Shown: positions 17,145-25,770, counted from the first letter of the stretch. The stretch is 51,689 nucleotides of DNA from Pseudomonas citronellolis (GCF_900112375.1 NZ_FOLS01000045.1:1-51689); one strand, 5' to 3'. Notes: generated by a model from the sequence alone, not told the origin. Numbers and translations: made by a program.

Positions 17145-18743
17145 TTATAGGGGATCGCGTCGCTTCCGCTTATCATCGAGGCCATAGAGTGGCATTGATC
17201 CGATAAGTTGGCCGGGATTTGCGAGTCGCTTCTTCTGCTCTTCGACACCAATTGCGAAGGATACGTAGAACAGCGCGGATCGCGCTATTTGCATGACTCG
17301 GATCGCTTTGGCTTCAAGTTCATCACTGCCGATGGAGATGCCGAAGCCGCTGTTGTTCGTTCCATTGATCATGAAAGGCTTGGCCCAGCCTTCACTTACA
17401 CGCAGATAGGTGTGCTCCAATGCGTTGCGGATACCGTGCAGTTCACGAGCATCGGCAGCAGTAGTCTGCTTTAGCTGTTCGTCAAACAGCTCCTTCGATA
17501 GCCAGAACAATCCTCGCAGTGGCAAATTATCGCGCTCCTCAAACTGAGGCAGCAGTCGCGTCTTTTTCTCGACCATCCAGACGTTCTTGAAACTAATCCT
17601 ATCTGGAATCTTGCCCAAGCCCCAGTAGCGATCGACGAGAAAGGCGACCTTGTCGAGTAGCGAGTAAGCAGTGCGGAACGCTGTGCGTACTCGCTCACTA
17701 GCTAACGAATAGAGTGGATAATCTAGCGTGTCAGTGAGTGCGACTCTGTGATCGGAAAAGTGAACCTGCGTACTACTTACTCCCTCGAACAGCATGAAGC
17801 GTGCTGAAACGTACTCTTGTTTCATCTGACTGAAGAAGCCAACGATTGGTGGAGGAAAATGTCTGTCAGGACGGTCGTCAAACCCTTCGATCAGAGGCGG
17901 CAACATCAAGTCATCAGTGGCTGCCGCAAGATGTGGTCCAAGATCGTTCAAAGGACATAGAAAGAGACGGTGCTCAAGACACCAGCGGCGATAGGTGCGT
18001 TCAGCCTTCGACCGACCTTCGTTGCCATGATCGAGGTTCTGCATCGCCCGAACTGCATCAATATTAACGACACCGGAGAGCTCCATCGCCTGACCGGCGA
18101 AGTAGGTTAGTGCGGCTCGCGGATCCTCGGAGTCATAGATTGCGTCCTCGGCCATCGTAGAACGAAGACTATCGAACGCATGCAAAGCCAGGATCGCGCG
18201 CTCGCGGTTATCAACCACCATACCGGCATAGCATCTGAGTCCAAAACCACGGTTGCCTCGCGCCATCGCAAAGCCCGGAATGATCTTAAGAGCTTCGTCC
18301 CAGACAGTGATCGCATCGATCGTGCGCCCGACCATATTGAGGAGATTCGCGTGGTTGGTGAGTATCTGGCATTGACGGACTTTATCGAGGCTCGCAAAGC
18401 CGGCATGGTTTGAGGCGCGCGACAGCGCAAGCAGTTCCGCCTGCCGCTCGGGAGCCTCCCAGGACCAGGATCGTCGGACGTTCGCGATATGCGACAGTGC
18501 CGCCCATGCATTGGCTCGGAAATACTCGACCAGTGCGCCATCCTTGTCGATGAGTTCACGGTTGGATAATTCGTCGAGCAAATAAAGCGCACGCTTGGCG
18601 GCTCGCTCAAATGATGCGTCGAAGGCATCGTCGATCAATTGGCCGATGTGTGCTAACGCATCTGCATCGCTCATTTTCGTGATGCTACGTTCGCACTGCT
18701 TGTTGAGGCTCTCGAGGCCTGGATTGGTAGTCATCGCCTTCAT
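17145..18743 (-). CDS. LA2681-family HEPN-domain protein (putative RNase of a defence pair)
   Basis: About 532 aa. The N-terminal half is alpha-helical and TPR-like (RCQILTNHANLLNMVGRTID, AITVWDEALKIIPGFAMARG). The C-terminal half matches LA2681-type HEPN proteins (LYSLASERVRTAFRTAYSLL, KVAFLVDRYWGLG). It holds the HEPN R-x4-H signature in ELHGIRNALEHTYLRV near residue 455, usually the RNase active site of HEPN toxins. The frame is open to 18896 inside the helicase gene; the ATG at 18743 with GGA four bases before it is chosen, and 18734 is also possible. It follows the helicase by 31 bases on the same strand, so the two form one transcription unit. Confidence 0.8.
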   Translation of the reverse strand: MKAMTTNPGLESLNKQCERSITKMSDADALAHIGQLIDDAFDASFERAAKRALYLLDELSNRELIDKDGALVEYFRANAWAALSHIANVRRSWSWEAPERQAELLALSRASNHAGFASLDKVRQCQILTNHANLLNMVGRTIDAITVWDEALKIIPGFAMARGNRGFGLRCYAGMVVDNRERAILALHAFDSLRSTMAEDAIYDSEDPRAALTYFAGQAMELSGVVNIDAVRAMQNLDHGNEGRSKAERTYRRWCLEHRLFLCPLNDLGPHLAAATDDLMLPPLIEGFDDRPDRHFPPPIVGFFSQMKQEYVSARFMLFEGVSSTQVHFSDHRVALTDTLDYPLYSLASERVRTAFRTAYSLLDKVAFLVDRYWGLGKIPDRISFKNVWMVEKKTRLLPQFEERDNLPLRGLFWLSKELFDEQLKQTTAADARELHGIRNALEHTYLRVSEGWAKPFMINGTNNSGFGISIGSDELEAKAIRVMQIARSALFYVSFAIGVEEQKKRLANPGQLIGSMPLYGLDDKRKRRDPL

Positions 18744-18774
18744 AGTTCCATAGATGGGCGGGGCGAGCTCGCAC

Positions 18775-21700
18775 CTAGGGTGAGAGCACGACTCGGAGCT
18801 TCGCCTGAGTGGTCTTGAGCAGATAAAGTTCGGTCGTTGCCAGTAGTCGCAAAGCGTCATCTGTGATGGAGGCAACCGAGCCACCTGGCTGGACAAGAAT
18901 CATTTCGAACTCGAGTCTCGCTCGACGCGACTTTTCTTTAAAGTAGGAAAGGTCTTTGATGTTTCCTTTCAGGAAGCGGTTATGGCCTTCGCGAACCCAG
19001 GTTTCCTGTCGCCTCTTAAGGTCATGATATAGCGCAGGAAGGCCGGCGTGCTTTGCTGCGATGCTCTTCTGTGCTTGTCCACAGACAATGTAAAAGTTTC
19101 GGATGTCCTTCGACACTCTAGCTTCATGCGCGCCCTTGCAGTGGACGAGGCATAACCGGATCGTATTGTCATCCACATCTTTCAGGCACACGAGGTCAGC
19201 GGCCTCGCCATGGCCATCATCATTGAAGATGATGTCAAACTCGCCATTGATCTGCTCAAAAGTCCGAAACTGTATAGTCTTTTGGTTGCCAACCTTATGC
19301 ATTGATTCCTTGTTTAGCTCGATGCCATCCCAGTCCCAAGACTCGAGCTTATCGCGCTGGTAAAGCCCTGCATCGAGCTTTACAGGAATATGGTAGCAGT
19401 TGTAGGAGTAAGTCCCGTCAGAGTATCGAACGATAAAGGGATCCTTCTGAAGGTACTCCTCCAGCGGCACTGCTGTAAGTGTGCCATGCCGGAACGTAAC
19501 GGCTGGGCCGGAAATATGGTCGTGTCGGTATCCGCCTGGAATTTCCTCGCTGATGACGAGAGCGTATTCGGACTTCGCTTCATCGCTTTCGATACGAAAG
19601 ACAATCTCGCCGTTGGTACCCACATCTCCGAGAGTCAAATCAACAGCGAATACCGGAATCTCGGATGAACCAAAGATGACGAACTGCCGATCATTGAAGC
19701 GCATTTGCGCCTGCTCGCCCCATTGAGCCGATATTGGCCACGCAGAGTGCGGTCTTGCGATTTTTTCTGGGCGAAGGAAATCGCGGACGATATTGCTCTC
19801 GCTTTCTACTTCGGACGAGACCTTCACCCACGTAGAGGTGGTCCACTCGATCCAATCCGATATTGTGCCGGACTTCTGCTGCCACACCTTACCGCGACGC
19901 TGGGTTCCCCCCCATAGGACACGTTCTCCATTTTCGTACCCAAGGCAGGCAAGGTTGTTCAGTGATGACTCGGCTTTTTCAATACTGGCAAGTCCTTCCG
20001 TTACGTTAGGACCAAAGTACGAGGTGAAGCTGATTGCGCCGATTCGCGATGAACCAAGACTCTTCACCAACGGCAGTTCAACATTGTTGAGAATGTTGAA
20101 TATGGGCGTCCCCGAAACGAGGGCTGTTTCCTCACTTGTGATTGCTTTAGCTATTTTCTCAGATCGCAACGCATCGTAATCGCTTGCAAAAATAAAAAGT
20201 GCTCCGGAAACTTTGTCCCACTTGATAATCAGAAGGTCATAGATAGTGTCATAGAAATTCTGGTAATTGCCCCAGGCTACATCGCTAGAGCGGCACACCA
20301 CGGAAACTAAGACGTTGTCAGGCTCGCTGAGCGCGTACCAGCTCTCTGAGCCTTTCGGAAGTACTGACCTAAAGGCTAAAGGGCTCCATTCCGAGCATCT
20401 CGTCCGAAAGAGCTGCGCTGAAAGCGCCGGCCTAAGGTTCCAAAGAGAAAGATTTGTATGGAGATTGCCAGACTCTTTGAGCGCGAGCACGACATCTTGT
20501 AGACGTAACTCCTGTGCAATTCTTTCCTCGCTCAAGCGTTTAATGAGCCGGTCCCAGTCAGCCCCCTCCGCGTAGAGGCTGGCAAGCTTCGCTTCGGCAT
20601 CGGGATCGGCAATGTTAACGACGACCGAGGCTTCACCGATCTTGTCAGCAGGGCCTTTTCGGGTGAAGCGACCGATGAACTGGAGTGTCACGGCCAGCGA
20701 CTTATGAGTGTCGTGAAGAGCTGCGACCTTTAGATAAGGAAGATCGAATCCTTCGCCCAGCATGTCGACACAGACGACAATTCGAGCGCCCGCGTCGCTC
20801 CGATCAAAGAGCTGTGTCATTGCCATACGATTGATCAAGGTGCGTCCGGAACCTGAGTACACGATTACCGGTTTGAGGTCTGGAGCGAGGCGCTGATAGA
20901 TGCGGCCCACTGCTTCGGCACGGCTCTTCGACGATGTTCGTGCCATCAACAGGTGGTCGAGCTTCAGGTAGTCTCGGTCATGTCGGAGTACGGAAATGGC
21001 TTCTTTGGCGATCGCAACGTCGCGAGCCTCCTCGTCGCCGTACTCTTCGATCGTTCTGAGATTGATGGCGCGGTAGTAGCCTGCGGCCTGCGCATCCCCT
21101 AGCTTGTAGTTAAAAATGATCTTGCCATCGACGCGTTTGCCGTCGCGCCGGAAAGGCGTTGCGGTGAACTGGAGGATCCGCTTTGTGGCGAAGTGCACCC
21201 GGACGCGCTGCCAGGTATCGGCAGTGATGTGGTGTGCCTCGTCAACAATGAGGTCGGAGCAAGCGTCTGCGAGACGGCAGACTATTTCGGCATCCGATGC
21301 TTCTAGGACATTGGGAAGGGCAACGATGACGTTTGCGTTCTGGATGATCGCATCTAGTTCCTCCGTCGACTTGATACCAGTAGTGATGATCGCGACATGA
21401 GGTTTCGCAAGGTCATGAGGAATGACTTGCGCGTCAGGCAGAACACCGAGGCTTATGAACTTCTCAGAGATTTGAGTTCGCAACGTGACGCTAGGAACGA
21501 GAACCAATGTACGCTTCAGTCGTCGATAGACGAGCGTCGCCAGCATGGTTTCTGTTTTGCCCGTTCCGGTAGGAAGTACCACAGTGGCTGGTTCAAAGGT
21601 GGAGCCAACTGCAAAGTGGGCGGAGATCGCATGAAGTGCCCCTATCTGCGGCGTACGCAGACCTGGAAGGTCGCGTTCCTCGTCCTCGGTTCGAAAGTCG

Positions 21701-22071
21701 AACCTGTTAATCCATGAATCCAACACCTTTTCTGGTGTGTTGGCGTATGTCACCAACTCGCCTTGAGAGTCCCACTGAATCTCAAAGTTCACGGGGAGAT
21801 TGTCCGGATCGTCGACTCCGGGTGCCACGAGCACGGGCAATGATGTGTCTACCCGGTTCGCCCCTTTTCGGCGAAGGAGGATCTCTCGGTACGGAGGGCT
21901 GAGTTCCGTAGTGATGAGATCATGCCCTCTGATCTGCGATGGTGCGATCTGCGCTTTGATGGAAACACCGTCAAAGATGCGCTGCACTATGCGATTTCCG
22001 CCGACCTTCAAGCCACGCTCAGGAAGAGCTGGTAAATCAAGGGTGCCGCGCCAGACTGCAAACAGACTCAT
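18775..22071 (-). CDS. Large SF2 DEAD/DEAH helicase with nuclease-like C-terminus
   Basis: About 1098 aa. The helicase core spans residues 140-520: Walker A PTGTGKT (about 167-173), DEAH box in LIVDEAHH, motif III TATPFR, and motif VI QFIGRFTRKG. It resembles type III restriction Res subunits and helicases of phage-defence systems. The C-terminal 300 residues contain DIIFNDDGHGEAADLVCLKD followed by RLCLVHCKGA, a pattern like a PD-(D/E)xK nuclease with the central acidic residue replaced (HCK). The ATG at 22071 has GGAG nine bases upstream; the frame reaches 22140 but without support. It is cotranscribed with the HEPN gene. A role in degrading or sensing foreign DNA is inferred. Confidence 0.82.
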   Translation of the reverse strand: MSLFAVWRGTLDLPALPERGLKVGGNRIVQRIFDGVSIKAQIAPSQIRGHDLITTELSPPYREILLRRKGANRVDTSLPVLVAPGVDDPDNLPVNFEIQWDSQGELVTYANTPEKVLDSWINRFDFRTEDEERDLPGLRTPQIGALHAISAHFAVGSTFEPATVVLPTGTGKTETMLATLVYRRLKRTLVLVPSVTLRTQISEKFISLGVLPDAQVIPHDLAKPHVAIITTGIKSTEELDAIIQNANVIVALPNVLEASDAEIVCRLADACSDLIVDEAHHITADTWQRVRVHFATKRILQFTATPFRRDGKRVDGKIIFNYKLGDAQAAGYYRAINLRTIEEYGDEEARDVAIAKEAISVLRHDRDYLKLDHLLMARTSSKSRAEAVGRIYQRLAPDLKPVIVYSGSGRTLINRMAMTQLFDRSDAGARIVVCVDMLGEGFDLPYLKVAALHDTHKSLAVTLQFIGRFTRKGPADKIGEASVVVNIADPDAEAKLASLYAEGADWDRLIKRLSEERIAQELRLQDVVLALKESGNLHTNLSLWNLRPALSAQLFRTRCSEWSPLAFRSVLPKGSESWYALSEPDNVLVSVVCRSSDVAWGNYQNFYDTIYDLLIIKWDKVSGALFIFASDYDALRSEKIAKAITSEETALVSGTPIFNILNNVELPLVKSLGSSRIGAISFTSYFGPNVTEGLASIEKAESSLNNLACLGYENGERVLWGGTQRRGKVWQQKSGTISDWIEWTTSTWVKVSSEVESESNIVRDFLRPEKIARPHSAWPISAQWGEQAQMRFNDRQFVIFGSSEIPVFAVDLTLGDVGTNGEIVFRIESDEAKSEYALVISEEIPGGYRHDHISGPAVTFRHGTLTAVPLEEYLQKDPFIVRYSDGTYSYNCYHIPVKLDAGLYQRDKLESWDWDGIELNKESMHKVGNQKTIQFRTFEQINGEFDIIFNDDGHGEAADLVCLKDVDDNTIRLCLVHCKGAHEARVSKDIRNFYIVCGQAQKSIAAKHAGLPALYHDLKRRQETWVREGHNRFLKGNIKDLSYFKEKSRRARLEFEMILVQPGGSVASITDDALRLLATTELYLLKTTQAKLRVVLSP

Positions 22072-22268
22072 GTGAAGCTCCGCCAAAAATTGAAATTTGA
22101 TTTCTGCTTGGAGTGTCGAGCCCAACTTGTGTAGAACCAAGCCTTTCCAGCCCAGGTCGGTACTATCATTTGGGCTGTTATGGCTTCTCTAGGAGCCTGA
22201 GGTTTAACCTACTTCTGCTTGAAGCACATCACCTCCCTGTACACAGGTGCTACGCCGTCTGACACCAA

Positions 22269-22823
22269 CTACTGTGGCCGAAAGACTTGGCGAATGTCTT
22301 GGACTGGACTGTCGACACGGAGAGCATCAAAAGCTACGTCCAGCTCACTAGATTTGAGGTGGGGAAAGTCGCCGGCGAAGGATCTTTCAGGCTCACACCA
22401 CTCAGCTGATGGTGCTAGAGAATGGAACCGGCGGCAAACGAACGGGCGGGCGACGTAGATGCTGCAGGCATTATTCTTGAGGAAGGGGCAAGCATGACCA
22501 TGATAGTCTCGCTTGGGAAGTTCCTGCTTTAACCGCTTGTTCCTTGTGTGGGCCTCGATAAATTGTACCTCGACCTCAGATACCGTAACTGCATAGTGAC
22601 AGCAGGACGAGCATCCCTTTCTGCAAGGCGTTGATGACGCCACATAGGAGCCTAATTCGTCGAGAAGTTCGTAGATGGCTTCGAGCTTCTTCAAGGGAGA
22701 CAACTTTGCCTGAGCGAGGCGGGATGCAATCAAAGATTCTTTCTTTATGAGCTTGACAGGTAGGCCCTCTACCAGACGTTCACAGGCGATGCGGGCGAAC
22801 TCCTGATCTTCCTTAAGTCCCAT
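22269..22823 (-). CDS. YkgJ-family cysteine-cluster protein
   Basis: 184 aa. Carries the family's metal-binding cluster C-x3-C-x2-CC in TPCRKGCSSCCHYAVTVSE, then CPFLKNNACSIYVARPFVCR with further cysteines, as in YkgJ/FliB-like proteins thought to bind zinc or an iron-sulfur cluster. GAGAGG lies 6-7 bases before the ATG at 22823. It is upstream of the helicase on the same strand with a gap of 197 bases, so co-transcription is possible but not assured. Role unknown; the family has been seen near nucleic-acid and defence genes but also alone. Confidence 0.8.
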   Translation of the reverse strand: MGLKEDQEFARIACERLVEGLPVKLIKKESLIASRLAQAKLSPLKKLEAIYELLDELGSYVASSTPCRKGCSSCCHYAVTVSEVEVQFIEAHTRNKRLKQELPKRDYHGHACPFLKNNACSIYVARPFVCRRFHSLAPSAEWCEPERSFAGDFPHLKSSELDVAFDALRVDSPVQDIRQVFRPQ

Positions 22824-23138
22824 GTTGTCCCTCTCGTTTGTTGGAAACATAGAGCCAATCGTACCGATCAGGCATATGCGATGGCTACCTGCCTCTATCG
22901 CCTAAATGCCGCCAAATACGACCGTCTGCTTCTGGCCGTTTTCTGCCTCTGGCGAGAGGTAGCTACCGACCCAAATCCGGCGCTTGCAGTAAACAACAGA
23001 CAAGTACATGGCAGTTCCAGGCTCGGCTAGGAGCAACCGCCGTCTCGCCATCCTGGCCACCGCCTCGATTCACGCCTACCATACGCCCCATCCCGTATTA
23101 CCGCGGCTGCTGAACCCGGTATTCATGAGGATATGACC
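22824..23138. other. Right edge of the accessory region
   Basis: Intergenic, with no gene supported. A segment near 22950-22975 (CTGGCGAGAGGTAGCTACC) loosely resembles 16810-16835 on the other side of the HEPN-helicase block; the match is short and imperfect. Composition returns to the GC-rich backbone after this point. Confidence 0.4.
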
Positions 23139-23333
23139 ATGGAAAGAACTCGCGCCTGGAGACGCTCGCAGGCCCACAGACATGCCCCCAAAAAGGCGTT
23201 TCATCCGCCGCGGCCCCGGCCAGAAAAGAACTGGAAGCTGTTATACACCCGTGCCGACAAGCTGTTCAGGGCACGCCAACTTGGCCTGGGTTATCCCATC
23301 CGCACTGTCCGACAACTGCTGGATCAAGAGTGA
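23139..23333 (+). CDS. Small basic protein coupled to a LMW phosphatase-like gene
   Basis: 64 aa, very rich in Arg, His and Pro (MERTRAWRRSQAHRHAPKKA ... EKNWKLLYTRADKLFRA ... VRQLLDQE). GAGG stands 8 bases before this ATG, a better spacing than for the ATG two codons upstream at 23133. Its TGA overlaps the GTG start of the next gene. The charge suggests nucleic-acid or protein binding, but no family function is known to me. Confidence 0.65.
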   Translation: MERTRAWRRSQAHRHAPKKAFHPPRPRPEKNWKLLYTRADKLFRARQLGLGYPIRTVRQLLDQE

Positions 23334-23656
23334 CCAACCTGCTTTTCATCTGCAGCCGAAATCAATGGCGCAGCCCCACCGCGGAAGCTATCTGGCGCCG
23401 CCGGCCCGGCTTCGATGCCCGTTCGGCAGGCACCAGCCCGAACGCCCGCAAACCCGTCGGCCCAGCGGATATCCGTTGGGCCGATGTGATCTTCGTGATG
23501 GAGCGCAAGCACCTGAATCGTCTGCGGGCGGAATATGCCCGCCTGCTTGAACACAAGCGGCTTCACGTTCTGGATATTCCCGATGACTACCGCTTCATGG
23601 ATCCTGAACTGGTGGACATGCTCGACGATATGGTGACGTCCTGCCTTGCCGTCTGA
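23330..23656 (+). CDS. Low-molecular-weight protein tyrosine phosphatase-like protein
   Basis: 108 aa, shorter than the usual 140-160 aa of LMW-PTPs. The N-terminal P-loop fits C-x5-R-S (FICSRNQWRS, Cys8 to Arg14). Later segments are DVIFVMERKHLNRL and VLDIPDDYRFMDPELVDML. The GTG start overlaps the previous stop (GAGTGACC), giving tight coupling with the small basic protein. The usual C-terminal DPY acid-loop motif is replaced by DIPDDY, so activity could be altered. Cytosolic; substrate unknown. Confidence 0.75.
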   Translation: MTNLLFICSRNQWRSPTAEAIWRRRPGFDARSAGTSPNARKPVGPADIRWADVIFVMERKHLNRLRAEYARLLEHKRLHVLDIPDDYRFMDPELVDMLDDMVTSCLAV

Positions 23657-23688
23657 GGCGCGCACAAAACGAATAGGCGGACTACCCC

Positions 23689-24039
23689 ATGTACACCCTC
23701 CTCGACTTCAAGGAAGAAGCCCTCGCCGAGTACCTGAACTCGGCGCTGCGCAGGCATGGGCTGGACTCTTATGTCTTCAACACCGGCGTCAGCCCGGAGG
23801 GTGAGGCGATGTTTTCCATTGTCTGCCTGAATGCGAGCGAGCTTGGGCAGGCGCGGCATTTGATCTATAGCAGCCAGCAGCTTCTCCGGGACATTCATCC
23901 GGAGGCGGCGCGGGAGTTGGTGGAGATACGTCGGCGGAACCGACAGCTTTTCCTGAGGCTGGTTACGTCCAGGCCGGCTTTTGTGGTGGCGGCTTTGGCC
24001 ATGACGGCGGCTGTGTTGGGCTACCTCTTGGGCCTGTGA
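23689..24039 (+). CDS. Small protein with a C-terminal membrane helix
   Basis: 116 aa. The N-terminal two thirds are soluble and helical (MYTLLDFKEEALAEYLNSAL, EIRRRNRQLFLRLVTSR). The last 20 or so residues (PAFVVAALAMTAAVLGYLLG) form one hydrophobic helix, so it is probably tail-anchored in the inner membrane. It lies 32 bases after the phosphatase-like gene and may share its transcript. No family function recognised. Confidence 0.7.
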   Translation: MYTLLDFKEEALAEYLNSALRRHGLDSYVFNTGVSPEGEAMFSIVCLNASELGQARHLIYSSQQLLRDIHPEAARELVEIRRRNRQLFLRLVTSRPAFVVAALAMTAAVLGYLLGL

Positions 24040-24099
24040 CGCGAGCTGCGGATTCACCTGAAATTTCCCACCCACATTCTCCCTTGTGGGCCTACAAAG

Positions 24100-24208
24100 G
24101 CCGTCGCTAGATTCGCTCCCTGTCACGGTCAATCCCGTGGCCGGGTGTCGCAGCCCGTCGGATGAATTGCGTGCACGAAGCGCCTCGGCACCTGCAAAGG
24201 CGCTTTTT
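24100..24208 (+). ncRNA. Conserved Pseudomonas leader element ending in a terminator-like hairpin
   Basis: Contains short hairpins (CACGG...CCGTG at about 24124-24139; CGGGTGTCGCAGCCCG at 24142-24157) and then GCGCCT (24180-24185), a 12-base loop, AGGCGC (24198-24203) and five T. This fits a small RNA or an attenuated 5' leader. The arrangement and wording are familiar from leaders of DUF3077-type genes in Pseudomonas, from memory. Confidence 0.6.
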
Positions 24209-24233
24209 CTTGCCTGCTGCATCGTGCAGTCAT

Positions 24234-24317
24234 GGCGGGTCGTGCGGGGCAGGCCCCGAAGCCTGGCCGGTTCTTTGCGCGTTTCGTCCCGGTACTGCGA
24301 CCCCCGCACGATCCGCC
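24234..24317 (+). ncRNA. Large stem structure in the leader of the DUF3077-like gene
   Basis: The arm GCGGGTCGTGCGGGG (24235-24249) pairs along its whole length with CCCCGCACGATCCGC (24302-24316), with one G-T wobble, and the outer G-C pair at 24234/24317 extends it. The 52 bases between hold a GGCAGGCCCCGAAGCCTGGCC internal hairpin (trimmed) and GGTTCTTTGCG. A 15-pair stem of this kind does not arise by chance and lies between the terminator-like hairpin and the leader ORF. Confidence 0.65.
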
Positions 24318-24367
24318 GCCCCTCTTTCCAGGCTGGCGGTTTCTCCCTCCCAGAAGGAGCAACGGAA

Positions 24368-24451
24368 ATGCACTGTCGCTTACATCTTGCTGTGTTCACC
24401 TTGCCGTCCCCCCTGCCCTGCGCCCTCGCCCTGGAGGTGTGCCATGGCTGA
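24368..24451 (+). CDS. Possible 27-aa leader peptide before the DUF3077-like gene
   Basis: A strong AAGGAG stands 8 bases before ATG 24368. The frame (MHCRLHLAVFTLPSPLPC ... ALEVCHG) runs to a TGA at 24449-24451, overlapping the first codons of the next gene by 8 bases. Its GGAGGTG codons double as the next gene's ribosome site. This layout suggests translational coupling, with the peptide itself perhaps unimportant. Confidence 0.45.
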   Translation: MHCRLHLAVFTLPSPLPCALALEVCHG

Positions 24452-24716
24452 TCCGAAACTGGTGCCGCTGCACCATCAGTCCTTCGAGGATGTTCTGTTC
24501 GTGAATGCCGGCGCGCCCGCGGCGCATCTGTACGATGCCGCCGCGCGCCGCCTGGCGGCGCTGGAGGACCTGTTGCACGTGCTGGAATGCCACGATGGCG
24601 ACGACGTGCTGGTGCAGGAAACCTCGCGGTTGGCTTCGGCGCTGGTGCCACTGGCCGGCGAGGCGCGGCACCTGTACGAGCTGGCCCAGCAACGGGCCGA
24701 GCGTAGCGGCGGCTGA
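24444..24716 (+). CDS. DUF3077/DUF6124-like small protein
   Basis: 90 aa (MADPKLVPLHHQSFEDVLFV ... AAHLYDAAARRLAALEDLLH ... EARHLYELAQQRAERSGG). The strand segment FEDVLFVNAG followed by two helices fits the DUF3077/DUF6124 pattern found in many copies per Pseudomonas genome. GGAGG lies 6 bases before the ATG. It sits behind the structured RNA described above, the usual context of this family. Function of the family is not established. Confidence 0.6.
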   Translation: MADPKLVPLHHQSFEDVLFVNAGAPAAHLYDAAARRLAALEDLLHVLECHDGDDVLVQETSRLASALVPLAGEARHLYELAQQRAERSGG

Positions 24717-24810
24717 TCGCGCCGCCTGGATGGCCGAAGGCCGGGGCCTGTGCTTCCTTGTGGAGGCGCGGGCTCCGGCCTTCGGCTTTGATGGGCAATG
24801 GGTAGCCGGG

Positions 24811-25509
24811 TCAGTTCGCTCCGGTGGCGCTCACCAGCCGCTGCTCCACCCGCACGCCCGGCATCATCTGCCGCAGGCCCTCGGCCAGGCGCTCGCCGGC
24901 TTCGTGCAGGGCCTCCAGCGGCATGGCCGGCAGACTTTCGAGGATGAACCACATCTGCCGGGCCTCGGCGTCCAGGCGCGTGCGCACGCCCTGGCGCCAG
25001 TTCCAGCGGCGGCAGGTGGCGCCCAGGTCGTCGCGCCAGATGACTTCGCCGGGCAGCGGCGGGTCGTTGGCCGGCTGGCCTTCCTTGAAGGTGTCGAACG
25101 GCTCGCTGCCGTCGGCGATGGCCAGCCGCGGCGTGCCGACGTAGGCGGCCAGGTTCTCGCCGCCCACCGGCAGCGCGTACCGGATGCTGATGGCGTTGTA
25201 GAGGTCCACCAGCGGGTCGATGCTCGGCAGGCTGCCGTCGCGCAGCACGCGCTTGCGCAGGGCTTCCACCGAGCAGGGGGTGCGCTGGGGCTTGGCGCCG
25301 AAGCCACGAAACACCTCGGCCCAGGCGGCGATGTGCGCCTCGGCCCAGGCCGGGCCGCCATCGAGCAGCACCCGGCAAGCGCGCTCCACGGCCTGGCGGG
25401 CGACCTCTGGGCGCAGGATGGGCGCGGCCTCGACCGTCAGGCTCAGGGCGCGGAAGCCGGGGGCCAGGCGGGCGACCTCAGGGTCGATCAGGGGCAGTAC
25501 GGGTTGCAT
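24811..25509 (-). CDS. B3/B4 tRNA-binding-domain protein
   Basis: 232 aa with a B3/B4 domain like that of the phenylalanyl-tRNA synthetase beta chain, found free-standing in many bacteria. Typical elements are PSIDPLVDLYNAISIRYALP, VGGENLAAYVG, then IADGSEPFDTFKEG and GEVIWRDD. Free-standing members are suspected of editing or tRNA-binding roles; no catalytic motif beyond the domain is visible. Transcribed away from the EamA gene at 25771. Confidence 0.85.
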   Translation of the reverse strand: MQPVLPLIDPEVARLAPGFRALSLTVEAAPILRPEVARQAVERACRVLLDGGPAWAEAHIAAWAEVFRGFGAKPQRTPCSVEALRKRVLRDGSLPSIDPLVDLYNAISIRYALPVGGENLAAYVGTPRLAIADGSEPFDTFKEGQPANDPPLPGEVIWRDDLGATCRRWNWRQGVRTRLDAEARQMWFILESLPAMPLEALHEAGERLAEGLRQMMPGVRVEQRLVSATGAN

Positions 25510-25770
25510 CGAGGCATCTCTCTATCGGCGGTCGAAGGGGCTGGCGCGGGCTATTTCTAGCACCGCGGCGGGGCGCACTCCAGATCGATCCCGATGATTT
25601 AAGCGAATGCGCGATCAGTTTTCCTAATACACGCCGGCCGGCATCGCTGCGGCATGCAGGCAGCCAGAAGCGACAGCCCCCTTCCCGCCGAGCTGGCCGT
25701 TCGGACAAGATAGGCACGCCCCGCCGGGGCGCTTTCGCGCGTGTCCCCTTCCCTTTTCTGCCGGTGCCCC

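Noticed and set aside
16810..22975. Similar short segments around 16815-16835 and 22950-22975 as attachment sites of an island
   Set aside because: The match is short and imperfect, no integrase is present, and neither side is a tRNA or other usual target.
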